DNA of 64,000 nt from positions 22,144 to 86,143 of the forward strand of contig JALSHI010000014.1 of NCBI GenBank assembly GCA_026982315.1. Reading direction: 5' to 3'. Source of the stretch: Lysobacterales bacterium (GTDB lineage Bacteria; Pseudomonadota; Gammaproteobacteria; Xanthomonadales; Marinicellaceae). Under the pieces are notes generated by a model, which did not search any database, was not told where the DNA came from, and saw nothing but the letters and a program-made list of their open reading frames with translations. Within the stretch, counting starts at the first letter, position 1. Each line of letters starts with the position of its first letter. A program made the translations under genes and the position numbers. Positions 45,505-58,173 of this stretch are shown piece after piece.

Positions 45505-47345
45505 TCCACAGTCACTGACTTGGCCAGATTGCGGGGCTGGTCCACATCCGTGCCGCGCAACACCGCCACATGATAGGCCAGTAGCTGCAAGGGCACATTA
45601 AATACCACCGGCGAGGTAAACTCACCACCGGCCTGCAAGGCGAGCAGATGGTTGCGATCATCATCCAGCCCGTGATCGCTGGTGTGATCCACAAAAACAT
45701 ACAATTCACCACCACGGGCCCGCACTTCCTCAATATTGGATTTGAGTTTTTCCAGCAGTTCATCATTGGGACAGACGGCGATCACCGGCATGTCCTCATC
45801 CACCAGGGCCAAAGGCCCGTGCTTGAGTTCTCCGGCCGGATAGGCTTCAGCATGAATGTAAGAGATCTCCTTAAGCTTCAGCGCGCCTTCCATGGCAATG
45901 GGGTAATGCCGCCCGCGGCCCAAAAACAGGGCGTGATCCCGCGGCGCGATTTTTTCGGCCATGGCCTGAATGGCCGGCTCCAACCCTAACGCCGCTTCCA
46001 CGGTATCTGGCAGGCCCAGCAACTGTTCCACCAACGCCTGTTGGCGCTCAGACGACAAGCCGTTAAGCTGGGCCATTTTCAGGGTAAACATGGCCAGGAC
46101 CGTTAACTGGGTGGTGAGCGCCTTGGTGGAAGCCACGCCGATTTCCGGACCGGCGCGAGTCATCAGGGTCATGTCGCTTTCGCGATCCAGAGACGAGTTG
46201 GCCACATTGCACACCGCCAGGGTGGCCAGATAACCATTGGCCTTGGCAAATCGCAAGGCCGCCAGCGAGTCAGCGGTTTCACCGGACTGGGAAATGGTCA
46301 AAAACAGGGTGCCGTCTTCGATGACCGGGTTGCGATAACGGTATTCGCTGGCGATTTCCACGCGCGTGGGAATGCGGGCGATGTCTTCCAGCCAATAGCG
46401 CGCCACCAAGCCAGCATGGTATGAGGTGCCGCAAGCGACAATATGGATTTTTTTCACCTGCCGCAAACAGGCTTCCATATCCTTGTCGACAAACCATGGC
46501 GTCAGGCCCGTGGCTTCCACACGGCCTTCAAGGGTTTTGCGGATGGCTTCAGGTTGCTCGTGAATTTCCTTGAGCATGTGGTGGCGAAACCCGCCCTTGC
46601 CCAGGGCTTCCAGATTAAACTCCGCCTGTTTGACCGCGCGTTTAACCGGCTTGCCTTGTGCGTTAAACACTTGCACCTGTTCGGGTGTCAGCACCACACA
46701 GTCGCCGTCTTCCAGATAGTGAAAGCGATTGGTTACCGGCAACAAGGCCTGCACGTCCGAGGCAATAAAATTTTCCCCTATCCCCAACCCGACCACCAAC
46801 GGGCTGCCCATGCGCGCGCCAACGATGGTTTCAGGCTCGTCAGCATCAATAATCGCCACCGCATAGGCGCCTTCCAGGGCGTCAATGGCTTTTCGGGCAG
46901 CGGCAACAAAATCCAGCCCTTGCTGACGATGGTATTCCACCAGATGGGCCAGGTTTTCCGTATCCGTATCAGAAGTAAAGGTAAAACCCGCCTTTTGCAG
47001 TTGTTGGCGCAAGGCCTGGTGGTTTTCAATGATGCCATTATGCACCACGGCCACGCGCCGGGCGGACTCATGCGGGTGCGCATTGCGGGTGCTGGGCTCC
47101 CCATGGGTGGCCCAGCGGGTATGGCCAATGCCACAATGGCCGCTTAATGGTTGCTCGGCAAGCCGATTTTCCAGGTTTTCCAGTTTACCGGCGCATTTGC
47201 GGACGACGATACGCGGCTGGCCGTCGGCTTCAGTGACAACAGCGATGCCGGCGGAGTCATAGCCGCGGTATTCCAGGGTTTTCAGACCGGTCAAAATAAT
47301 GGCGACGATATCCCTTTGCGCCGTGGCGGCAACAATTCCACACAT
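45501..47345 (-). CDS. glmS: Glutamine-fructose-6-phosphate aminotransferase (isomerising)
   Basis: GlmS makes glucosamine-6-phosphate, the first step of amino-sugar synthesis. The 614-residue product begins MCGIVAA, so Cys2 is the glutaminase nucleophile after Met removal. The C-terminal isomerase half contains two SIS domains (GTSYHAGLVARYWLEDI, ISQSGETADSLAAL) and ends KSVTVE. It starts in a TAATG overlap with glmU and its end overlaps the DUF202 gene. I see no glmS riboswitch upstream, because the start is inside the glmU stop. Confidence 0.98.
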   Translation of the reverse strand: MCGIVAATAQRDIVAIILTGLKTLEYRGYDSAGIAVVTEADGQPRIVVRKCAGKLENLENRLAEQPLSGHCGIGHTRWATHGEPSTRNAHPHESARRVAVVHNGIIENHQALRQQLQKAGFTFTSDTDTENLAHLVEYHRQQGLDFVAAARKAIDALEGAYAVAIIDADEPETIVGARMGSPLVVGLGIGENFIASDVQALLPVTNRFHYLEDGDCVVLTPEQVQVFNAQGKPVKRAVKQAEFNLEALGKGGFRHHMLKEIHEQPEAIRKTLEGRVEATGLTPWFVDKDMEACLRQVKKIHIVACGTSYHAGLVARYWLEDIARIPTRVEIASEYRYRNPVIEDGTLFLTISQSGETADSLAALRFAKANGYLATLAVCNVANSSLDRESDMTLMTRAGPEIGVASTKALTTQLTVLAMFTLKMAQLNGLSSERQQALVEQLLGLPDTVEAALGLEPAIQAMAEKIAPRDHALFLGRGRHYPIAMEGALKLKEISYIHAEAYPAGELKHGPLALVDEDMPVIAVCPNDELLEKLKSNIEEVRARGGELYVFVDHTSDHGLDDDRNHLLALQAGGEFTSPVVFNVPLQLLAYHVAVLRGTDVDQPRNLAKSVTVE

Positions 47346-48718
47346 TAACTGTTCTCCTGTTCGGCTTTTTTGTCTCGCGGACTGCGCCAGTCTGGCACAT
47401 GGCGCTGTTTCACCCGGCTGAGTGTTAGTTGCTCCGCAGGGGCGTCGTGTGTCAATGTGGTGCCCGCGCCGATGGTGGCATTTTTGCCCACGCGCACCGG
47501 CGCCACCAGTTGCGTATCCGAGCCGATAAACGCACCATCTTCAATGATGGTCTGGTGCTTGTTCACTCCGTCATAATTGCAGGTAATGGTGCCTGCGCCA
47601 ATATTGACCTGTTCGCCAACAATAGCGTCTCCCAAATAACTCAGGTGGCTGGCCTTGCTGCCCGCACCGAGTGTCGTTTGCTTGGTTTCTACGAAGTTGC
47701 CCACTTTGCTCCCGGCCCCCAGGGTGGTGCCTGGCCGAATGCGCGCAAATGGTCCGACACTGGCTTCAGGACCGATATGCGCCTGTTCGATGATGCTGTG
47801 TGCATGTACTGTGGCGGCCTTGCTCAATCTACAATCACTCAAAATACTGTATGGACCCACGGAAACACCGTCTTCCAGAACAACCTGGCCTTGCAAAATC
47901 ACTCCCTGATCCAGAAACACGTCACAGCCGGCGGTGACCTGACCACGGATGATAACGCTTTCGGGATTGGCCATGCGAACACCCGCCTGTAACAGCTTGT
48001 GACGCTGGCGATTCTGCCAGATGCGCTCCAGATCAGCCAGTTGCGCCATGGTGTTGGCGCCAGCCACTTCATCGCTATCTGCCACAGGAACAGCCATAAA
48101 CGGTCGGCCTTCTGCAGCGGCTATGGCCACCACGTCCGTGAGGTATTTTTCCCCCTGCTGGTTGGCATAATCGGCCTGCCGCAACCATTTTTTCAGCTTC
48201 AAAGCATTGGCTGTCAAAATGCCAGAATTGATTTCATCGATGGCTTTTTCCCGGGCATCGGCGTCTTTTTCCTCGACAATTCGAGCAATGGCGTCTCCCT
48301 GCCGAACAATCCGGCCATAGCCTGTGGGGTTGTCCACAATGGCTGTCAGCACGGCTTGCGGCTGCGACAACACCGGTTCCAGCGTCTCTTTTCGCAACAA
48401 CGGCACATCACCATACAGCACCAGCACGCGGGCGTCGTCAGGTATCTGTTGCAGAGCGTGTTCGACTGCGTGACCAGTGCCTTTTTGCTGTTTTTGCCAG
48501 ACCCATTGCAGGGGTGCATCAGCCAAATGCGCGCGCACCTGTTCCCCCGCATGCCCATAAACCACGTGGATGCTGTCCGGGTTCACGGACTGGGCCGTTT
48601 CCAGCACATGCCGGATCAGGCTTTGATGGCCTAAAGGCTGCAATACCTTGGGCAGACTGGAACGCATACGGCTACCGGCGCCGGCAGCCAAAATGATGAC
48701 ATGAAGGTTTTCTGGCAT
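47345..48718 (-). CDS. glmU: Bifunctional UDP-GlcNAc pyrophosphorylase / glucosamine-1-P acetyltransferase
   Basis: GlmU acetylates glucosamine-1-phosphate and then attaches UMP to give UDP-GlcNAc. The 457-residue product has the nucleotidyl transferase motif LAAGAGSRMRSSLPKVLQ, TGYGRIV, and a long left-handed beta-helix in the C-terminal half with repeated hexapeptides, including GAGTITCNYDGVNK. It precedes glmS in a TAATG overlap. It follows gdhA after a gap of 137 bases. Confidence 0.98.
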   Translation of the reverse strand: MPENLHVIILAAGAGSRMRSSLPKVLQPLGHQSLIRHVLETAQSVNPDSIHVVYGHAGEQVRAHLADAPLQWVWQKQQKGTGHAVEHALQQIPDDARVLVLYGDVPLLRKETLEPVLSQPQAVLTAIVDNPTGYGRIVRQGDAIARIVEEKDADAREKAIDEINSGILTANALKLKKWLRQADYANQQGEKYLTDVVAIAAAEGRPFMAVPVADSDEVAGANTMAQLADLERIWQNRQRHKLLQAGVRMANPESVIIRGQVTAGCDVFLDQGVILQGQVVLEDGVSVGPYSILSDCRLSKAATVHAHSIIEQAHIGPEASVGPFARIRPGTTLGAGSKVGNFVETKQTTLGAGSKASHLSYLGDAIVGEQVNIGAGTITCNYDGVNKHQTIIEDGAFIGSDTQLVAPVRVGKNATIGAGTTLTHDAPAEQLTLSRVKQRHVPDWRSPRDKKAEQENS

Positions 48719-48855
48719 GAATATAGTTCAGGTGTTAGGGCCGGTCACAGTCAAACCGGCGATTCAGATTATGTTTGCTGTCTGTGCTATCAGGCTATTG
48801 TACAACAGCCCGCCGGACTCGCCGCACGCGCCCCAAACCACAGGGGAAGTCCCGA
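48719..48855 (-). other. gdhA-glmU intergenic region
   Basis: The gap contains on the minus strand TACAAT near 48800 with no good -35, and a six-pair hairpin (GCCGGT...ACCGGC) around 48740-48760 without a T-run. A promoter for glmU is likely here but not clearly readable. Confidence 0.3.
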
Positions 48856-50202
48856 TTACATAACGCCAAAAGCCACCATGGCGTCAGCCACCTTGACAAA
48901 ACCGGCAATGTTGGCGCCTTTAAGATAGTTGACACGCTCGCCTTCCTGGCCGTAACGCACACATTTGTCATGGATCTTTCGCATGATTGTGCGCAGCATT
49001 GCATCCAGTTCCTCCCGCGACCAGGACAACCTCTGACTGTTTTGCGACATCTCCAGGCCACTGACCGCGACACCACCGGCATTGCTGGCCTTGCCAGGCG
49101 CATAGAGCACCGCCGAGGCCAAAAACAGGTCAATAGCGGCTTTTGTGCAGGGCATGTTCGCACCTTCACACACCGCCTGACAGCCATGCGCTATCAGGGT
49201 TTTCGCATCGTTTTCATCCAATTCGTTCTGGGTGGCGCATGGCAATGCCGCATCACACGGAATACCCCACGGTTTTTCGCCCGAATGGTATTCCACCTCG
49301 GGATATTTTTCCGCCACGGCACTGATTCGCCCGCGGTGCAGCATTTTCAGTTGTTTGATAAACGCCAGCTGCTCTGCTGTGAGTCCTTTCTTGAAATGAA
49401 CGAAACCGCCGGAATCAGACAGGGTCAACACCCGCATGCCCAACTGCATGGCTTTTTCTGCGGCAAAAATCGCCACATTGCCCGAGCCGGAAATCACACA
49501 CCGGCGGCCGGTGGTTTCCATGCGGTGGAATTCCAGCATGTTTTTCAAGAAATACACCACACCGTAGCCGGTGGCTTCCAGCCGCACCAGTGAACCGCCA
49601 TATTCCAACGCCTTGCCTGTCAACACGCCAGCAAATTCGTGGGTGAGCCGCTTGTACTGGCCAAACAGGTAGGCGATTTCGCGGCCACCCACACCGATAT
49701 CGCCGGCGGGGATATCCACATTTTCGCCAATATAATGGTAGAGCTCGCTCATAAAAGCCTGGCAAAAACGCATCACTTCACGGTCAGACTTGCCCTTTGG
49801 GTTGAAATCCGAACCGCCTTTCCCCGCCCCCATGGGGAGATCGGTCAAACTGTTTTTGAACGTTTGTTCAAACCCCAGGAACTTGAGCACGCTCAGGTTC
49901 ACCGTGGGATGAAAACGTAAGCCCCCCTTGTACGGGCCAATGGAGTTGTTGAACTGTACCCGGTAACCGCGATTCACGTGAATTTCTCCGGCGTCGTCCT
50001 CCCAGGTCACGCGAAAGAGAATGGCGCGGTCCGGCTCACACATGCGCTCCAGTATCCGGTGCTCAAGGTAGCGCGGGTGCTGGTTAATAAAGGGGATCAG
50101 GCTTTCCGCCACTTCTTCCACGGCCTGGTGGAATTCCGGTTCGTGCGGGTTGCGCTGGCGCACAAGCTGCATGAATTGCTCCAGTTGCAAGGGTTGTGGC
50201 AT
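48856..50202 (-). CDS. gdhA: NADP-specific glutamate dehydrogenase
   Basis: GdhA assimilates ammonium into glutamate with NADPH. The 448-residue product (ATG at 50202, MPQPLQLEQF) is of the hexameric type, with GPYKGGLRFHPTVNLSVLKFL, GAGKGGSDFNPKGKSD, VLTGKALEYGGSL, and the Rossmann motif ISGSGNVAIF. The in-frame extension upstream overlaps its own promoter and is rejected. It has a promoter and a terminator of the atp operon just upstream, so it is a separate unit. Confidence 0.96.
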   Translation of the reverse strand: MPQPLQLEQFMQLVRQRNPHEPEFHQAVEEVAESLIPFINQHPRYLEHRILERMCEPDRAILFRVTWEDDAGEIHVNRGYRVQFNNSIGPYKGGLRFHPTVNLSVLKFLGFEQTFKNSLTDLPMGAGKGGSDFNPKGKSDREVMRFCQAFMSELYHYIGENVDIPAGDIGVGGREIAYLFGQYKRLTHEFAGVLTGKALEYGGSLVRLEATGYGVVYFLKNMLEFHRMETTGRRCVISGSGNVAIFAAEKAMQLGMRVLTLSDSGGFVHFKKGLTAEQLAFIKQLKMLHRGRISAVAEKYPEVEYHSGEKPWGIPCDAALPCATQNELDENDAKTLIAHGCQAVCEGANMPCTKAAIDLFLASAVLYAPGKASNAGGVAVSGLEMSQNSQRLSWSREELDAMLRTIMRKIHDKCVRYGQEGERVNYLKGANIAGFVKVADAMVAFGVM

Positions 50203-50229
50203 GGTTGGTCTCCGTATGGGGCAGAGGCT

Positions 50230-50258
50230 ATTGTAATCCCCGCCCCCTGCCGGCTCAA
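50230..50258 (-). promoter_or_regulatory. Sigma-70-type promoter of gdhA
   Basis: On the minus strand TTGAGC (50253-50258) and TACAAT (50230-50235) are separated by 17 bases. The predicted transcription start is about 20 bases before the gdhA ATG. The spacer is G-rich. Confidence 0.6.
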
Positions 50259-50283
50259 CCACTCACACTTGTGCCCGGGCAAT

Positions 50284-50312
50284 AAAAAACCGGCCATTGG
50301 GGCCGGTTTTTT
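50284..50312 (-). terminator. Terminator of the atp operon
   Basis: A perfect 12-base inverted repeat (A-run plus CCGGCC against GGCCGG plus T-run) with a five-base loop follows the atpC stop at 50330. On the minus strand the hairpin ends in TTTTTT. It can also work on the plus strand. Confidence 0.85.
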
Positions 50313-50329
50313 AGTCTCGATATATCAAC

Positions 50330-50755
50330 TTAACGCTTGAGTTTTTTCTTTAAGCGAGCCAGTGCTTGCAGTTGCGCTAACGCCTTGGCCAGCTCCGCCT
50401 CCACCTTGGCAAGGTCATATTCCTTGTCCTTGGTTTGCAGCAGCCGCTCGGCTTCTTCCTTGGCCTTGATGGCGGCGGCCTCGTCAATGTCTTCGGCACG
50501 GATGGCGGTGTCTGCCAGTACGCTGATAAGGTAGGGCTGCACTTCCAGTATGCCGCCGGACACATAGTAGTCTTCTTCGCGGTTATCCGGAAACTGCACC
50601 CGCACTTCACCCGGTTTCAGCAAGGTCATCAAGGGCGCGTGGCGCGGAGCAATACCCAGCTCGCCCATGACCCCGGAGGCAATCAGCATGCTGACCTCAC
50701 CGGAAAAAATCTCCTGCTCGGCGCTGACGATTTTGCATTGAATGGTACTGGCCAT
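50330..50755 (-). CDS. atpC: F-ATP synthase epsilon subunit
   Basis: AtpC is the regulatory epsilon subunit of F1. The 141-residue product has the beta-sandwich (MASTIQCKIVSAEQEIFSGEV, GELGIAPRHAPLMTLLKPG) and a two-helix C-terminal domain (AEELAKALAQLQALARLKKKLKR-like). It is the last atp gene, 12 bases after atpD, and is followed by the terminator. Confidence 0.96.
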   Translation of the reverse strand: MASTIQCKIVSAEQEIFSGEVSMLIASGVMGELGIAPRHAPLMTLLKPGEVRVQFPDNREEDYYVSGGILEVQPYLISVLADTAIRAEDIDEAAAIKAKEEAERLLQTKDKEYDLAKVEAELAKALAQLQALARLKKKLKR

Positions 50756-50767
50756 GGTATTGGCTCC

Positions 50768-53055
<2,288 letters not shown>

Positions 53056-53088
53056 AACGAATGACTCCGGTTAAATAGAGGTCTGTGC

Positions 53089-54636
53089 TTACCAGCTGCC
53101 TGTTTTTTTGAATTCTTCCACGGCTTTTTGCAGGCCCGACTCAATGTCTTCGTTGTAATCGCCGGTGGCGTCAATTTTATCCATCAGGTCCTGATAGTTG
53201 GCGTGCATGAATTCCAGCAAGGCTTTTTCGAAGGCGTTGATTTTGCTGACCTCAACATCGTCCATATAGCCCTTGTCGACGGCATACAACACCACCGCCA
53301 TTTCGGAGACGGAATACGGGGTGTATTGCGGCTGTTTCATCAGCTCCATTACACGCTGGCCGTGTTCCAGTTGTTTCCGCGTGACCGGATCAAGATCAGA
53401 AGCGAACTGGGCGAACGCCGCCAGCTCACGATACTGGGCCAGGGCCAGACGTACACCGCCACCCAGCTTTTTAATGATTTTGGTTTGCGCGGCACCACCC
53501 ACACGGGATACCGACAAACCGGCGTTGATGGCCGGACGGATACCGGAATTAAACAAGTCGGTTTCCAGGAAAATCTGGCCGTCGGTAATGGAAATGACGT
53601 TAGTGGGAATAAAGGCGGAAACGTCACCGGCCTGGGTTTCCACAATCGGCAGGGCTGTCAGAGAGCCGGTTTTACCCTTCACCTCGCCGTTGGTCATTTT
53701 TTCCACATAGTCTTCATTAACCCGGGCAGCCCGCTCCAGCAGACGCGAGTGCAGGTAGAAGACGTCACCCGGATAGGCTTCCCGGCCTGGCGGACGCTTC
53801 AGCAACAGGGAAACCTGGCGATAGGCCCAGGCTTGTTTGGTGAGGTCATCATAGACGATCAGGGCATCCTCACCCCGATCACGAAAATACTCGCCCATGG
53901 AGCAACCCGCATATGGCGCGATGTATTGCATGGCCGCAGAATCAGAAGCCGTAGCAGCCACAATGATGGAATGCTCCATGGCGCCATGTTCTTCCAGTTT
54001 GCGAACCAGCGCCGCCACAGATGATCGCTTTTGGCCCACAGCCACATAGATACTGATAACTCCGGTGCCTTTCTGGTTGATAATAGCGTCAATGGCCACC
54101 GCAGTTTTACCGGTTTGGCGGTCGCCAATAATCAATTCACGCTGCCCCCGGCCAATAGGAACCATGGCGTCAACAGACTTGAGGCCGGTCTGCAACGGCT
54201 GATCCACCGATTTACGCGTAATCACCCCGGGCGCCACTTTTTCAACCGGAGAAAACTCCTTGGCTTCTATTGGGCCTTTGCCGTCAATTGGATTACCCAG
54301 CGCATCCACGACCCGACCCACCAGCTCAGGCCCTACAGGCACTTCCAGAATGCGCCCGGTGCATTTGGCTTTGTCGCCCTCGGTAATGTGTTCATAGTCG
54401 CCCAGAATTACGGCACCGACTGAATCACGCTCCAGATTGAGCGCCAGCGCGTAAGTCTCCTGTGGCAGTTCAATCATTTCACCCTGCATGACATCTGTCA
54501 GGCCGTGGATACGAACAATACCGTCGGTCACGCTGACCACGGTGCCTTCAGCGCGGGCTTCAGAGTGCACCTTGAAGTGTTTGATGCGCTCTTTGATGAG
54601 CTCACTGATTTCTGATGGATTCAATGTCGTTTGCAT
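53089..54636 (-). CDS. atpA: F-ATP synthase alpha subunit
   Basis: AtpA forms the non-catalytic nucleotide sites of F1. The ATG at 54636 (515 residues, [18 protein letters not shown]) fits the usual 513 residues; the 10 extra codons upstream are not conserved. The P-loop is [13 protein letters not shown]. It lies 48 bases after the atpH stop and is followed by atpG. Confidence 0.98.
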   Translation of the reverse strand: MQTTLNPSEISELIKERIKHFKVHSEARAEGTVVSVTDGIVRIHGLTDVMQGEMIELPQETYALALNLERDSVGAVILGDYEHITEGDKAKCTGRILEVPVGPELVGRVVDALGNPIDGKGPIEAKEFSPVEKVAPGVITRKSVDQPLQTGLKSVDAMVPIGRGQRELIIGDRQTGKTAVAIDAIINQKGTGVISIYVAVGQKRSSVAALVRKLEEHGAMEHSIIVAATASDSAAMQYIAPYAGCSMGEYFRDRGEDALIVYDDLTKQAWAYRQVSLLLKRPPGREAYPGDVFYLHSRLLERAARVNEDYVEKMTNGEVKGKTGSLTALPIVETQAGDVSAFIPTNVISITDGQIFLETDLFNSGIRPAINAGLSVSRVGGAAQTKIIKKLGGGVRLALAQYRELAAFAQFASDLDPVTRKQLEHGQRVMELMKQPQYTPYSVSEMAVVLYAVDKGYMDDVEVSKINAFEKALLEFMHANYQDLMDKIDATGDYNEDIESGLQKAVEEFKKTGSW

Positions 54637-54684
54637 TGCGGTTCCTCTTTCGACCATCGGCCCCACTCGGGGTGGCCTCGGTGG

Positions 54685-55212
54685 TTAATTCAATAGTTCG
54701 GATCTTAGTTTTTCCAGCTTGCCCTTGAGGGTGCCATCGATAACCAAATCACCAGCCTGGATTCGCACGCCACCTAACAGGGAGTCATCCCTGTGAGTGC
54801 GAATTTTCACATCCCGCTGAAGTTTTTTCCCCAGCGCTTGCTTTAGTTTGTCCAACTGCTCGGCGCTCATGTCTCCGGGAGTATAAACATCCACAGTCAG
54901 TTCACTGGCGGCTTCTTCAGCATATTGGCTGAATAGCTGATGAATTTCCGGCAACAGGGCCAGCCGGTCATTAGCAGCCAACAATCGCAAGAAATTGACA
55001 AGGCCGTCATCGGCCTTGTCACCGGCAAACAATGCCACAAGGTCATCCCGTGACTGGTCAGGATCAGTAAACAGCATCCGCACCTGTGGTGCAGAAGCCA
55101 GTGCCGCGGCTTCTGCCAGCCAGCGCTCCCACTGATCTATCTGCCCGGCTTCTTGCGCATAAGAGAACGCTGCGCGCGCATAAGGTCTGGCCAAGGTGAT
55201 AAATTCACTCAT
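54685..55212 (-). CDS. atpH: F-ATP synthase delta subunit
   Basis: AtpH is the delta (OSCP-like) subunit at the top of F1. The 175-residue product begins MSEFITLARPYARAAFSYA and has the C-terminal TVDVYTPGDMSAEQLDKLKQAL and RTHRDDSLLGGVRI patterns. The start is ATG 55212. It overlaps nothing but lies directly after atpF (stop 55215). Confidence 0.95.
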   Translation of the reverse strand: MSEFITLARPYARAAFSYAQEAGQIDQWERWLAEAAALASAPQVRMLFTDPDQSRDDLVALFAGDKADDGLVNFLRLLAANDRLALLPEIHQLFSQYAEEAASELTVDVYTPGDMSAEQLDKLKQALGKKLQRDVKIRTHRDDSLLGGVRIQAGDLVIDGTLKGKLEKLRSELLN

Positions 55213-55214
55213 AA

Positions 55215-55685
55215 TCAAATCTCTTTGACCAGTTCAGCCAGCAGGTCGGCATGCGCTTTTTCGTCAACCTCGCGGTTTAGCAGCTTTTCAGCCCCAGCCA
55301 CCGCCAGAGCGGAAACCTGTTTACGCAAGGCGTCTTTGGCTCGGGCCGCTTCCATTTCAATTTCCGCACGCGCAGCTTCCAGTTGACGCTCCTTTTCAGC
55401 CAACGCTTCGTTCTTGGCTTGATCCTTGATCTTGATGGCTTGTTGGTGAGCCTGATCACGGATCTGACTGGCCTGTTCACGCGCCTCTTTAAGCAGCTTG
55501 ACCGCTTTGTTCTCGGCTTCAGCCAGGGCTTTTGCGGCCTTGTCGGAAGCGGCCAAGCCATCGGCGATTTTCTTTTCGCGCTCTTCGATAGCACCCAGAA
55601 TAACAGGCCATATGTATTTCATGGTGAACAAGATAACACCAAAAAATACAATGATCTGAATGATCATGGTGAAGTTGATATTCAT
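55215..55685 (-). CDS. atpF: F-ATP synthase b subunit
   Basis: AtpF is the peripheral stalk of the enzyme. The 156-residue product begins [20 protein letters not shown] (membrane helix), then forms a long charged coiled coil (about 30-150). It follows atpE after 56 bases and precedes atpH by two bases. Confidence 0.96.
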   Translation of the reverse strand: MNINFTMIIQIIVFFGVILFTMKYIWPVILGAIEEREKKIADGLAASDKAAKALAEAENKAVKLLKEAREQASQIRDQAHQQAIKIKDQAKNEALAEKERQLEAARAEIEMEAARAKDALRKQVSALAVAGAEKLLNREVDEKAHADLLAELVKEI

Positions 55686-55741
55686 GGCTTGGTTCGCCTT
55701 CTCTGTCTAAAAATAAAATCCGAACAAATTCGGGTCGCTTC

Positions 55742-56035
<294 letters not shown>

Positions 56036-56081
56036 TTATATTTAACGGTTGGGGTTGAAAAAACGGTGTGTCACAAGGTGC

Positions 56082-57318
<1,237 letters not shown>

Positions 57319-57390
57319 GCGCCAAATGCCTTTTAGAAAAACAAAACGCCACATCTTTCACGGATTGTGGCGCATTAAAAAAGCCGCTGC

Positions 57391-57419
57391 ATTATATAGG
57401 CTATCAAGCCATGACGCAA
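57391..57419 (-). promoter_or_regulatory. Sigma-70-type promoter of the atp operon
   Basis: On the minus strand TTGCGT (57414-57419) and TATAAT (57391-57396) are 17 bases apart. Transcription would start near 57384, leaving a 5' leader of about 65 bases before atpI. Confidence 0.75.
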
Positions 57420-57481
57420 CTTTTCATGGCTTTTTTGTGTGAATCTTCTGAACAGTTTCTCCAGGAATCGCCTATACCAGG

Positions 57482-57991
57482 CTAGCAAGGGGTGCTAATG
57501 CGCCGCAAACGGCGGACTCGGTTATGCGAACGCACCTCCTGAGCCTTGAGCCGCTCCCAGTCGGCCACTGTCACCCGGTGACCATGAGAGGCGTAGCGGC
57601 GGTGGAAATCCTCATACTCACAAAACCTGGCCAGAGGCCGCTGCAAACGTTTGGCCACCACTGCAATAACCATGGCATCATCCATCAAACCGATGCCAGG
57701 CACAGAATCAGGAACCACATCGTCTTCTTCAATGAGATACGCCTGCATGGCGTCAATCAGCTCTTGCTGTTCGGCGGGAAGTTTCCATCCCTTGCTGTGC
57801 CGCATGCGTAGCAGGTCATTGAGCCTCTCTACCACATTTCCATCGAAATGCTGATCCTGCAGCGTTTTTATCTTTTCTGCCAGCGCTTTTGTTTGCCCGT
57901 CCTGTGCTTGCCGGGAATAATCCCTATAGGCGCTCAATTGTTTGAGCCAGAAATGATCCGCTTGTCGGCTGGGTTCCATTGAATATGTCAT
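57482..57991 (-). CDS. DUF1232 (YkvA-like) protein
   Basis: The 169-residue product is mostly helical, with the DUF1232 core DVVPDSVPGIGLMDDAMVIAVVAKRL near residues 92-117. DUF1232 proteins are often small membrane-associated proteins of unknown role; here the core lacks a strongly hydrophobic membrane segment. A GGAG ribosome binding site precedes the ATG at 57991. It lies between the atp promoter and the TonB receptor's terminator. Confidence 0.8.
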   Translation of the reverse strand: MTYSMEPSRQADHFWLKQLSAYRDYSRQAQDGQTKALAEKIKTLQDQHFDGNVVERLNDLLRMRHSKGWKLPAEQQELIDAMQAYLIEEDDVVPDSVPGIGLMDDAMVIAVVAKRLQRPLARFCEYEDFHRRYASHGHRVTVADWERLKAQEVRSHNRVRRLRRISTPC

Positions 57992-58100
57992 GACTTTCTC
58001 CTGTAACGGTTACTGAATGTTGGTGTACTATACCACTACAACACCAAACTGTCCCCTGTCAAAAGTCATGGAATGGCTTGTTATCTTTGCGCGCCGATAA

Positions 58101-58128
58101 AACAAAAGGGCCTTTCGGCCCTTTTGTT
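58101..58128 (-). terminator. Terminator of the TonB receptor gene
   Basis: A perfect 12-base inverted repeat (AACAAAAGGGCC and GGCCCTTTTGTT) with a TTTC loop follows the receptor stop at 58174. On the minus strand the hairpin arm ends in TTTTGTT. It may serve both strands, but the plus strand has no gene ending here. Confidence 0.75.
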
Positions 58129-58173
58129 GATTCTCATCCGGCAACAACCGGATAACCTGGCTCACCGGATGGA

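Noticed and set aside
45501..47345. glmS riboswitch/ribozyme upstream of glmS
   Set aside because: glmS starts within the glmU stop, so there is no leader to hold it.
48775..49593. Plus-strand open frame opposite gdhA
   Set aside because: Shadow of a confidently identified gene.
53128..54024. Plus-strand open frame opposite atpA
   Set aside because: Shadow of atpA.
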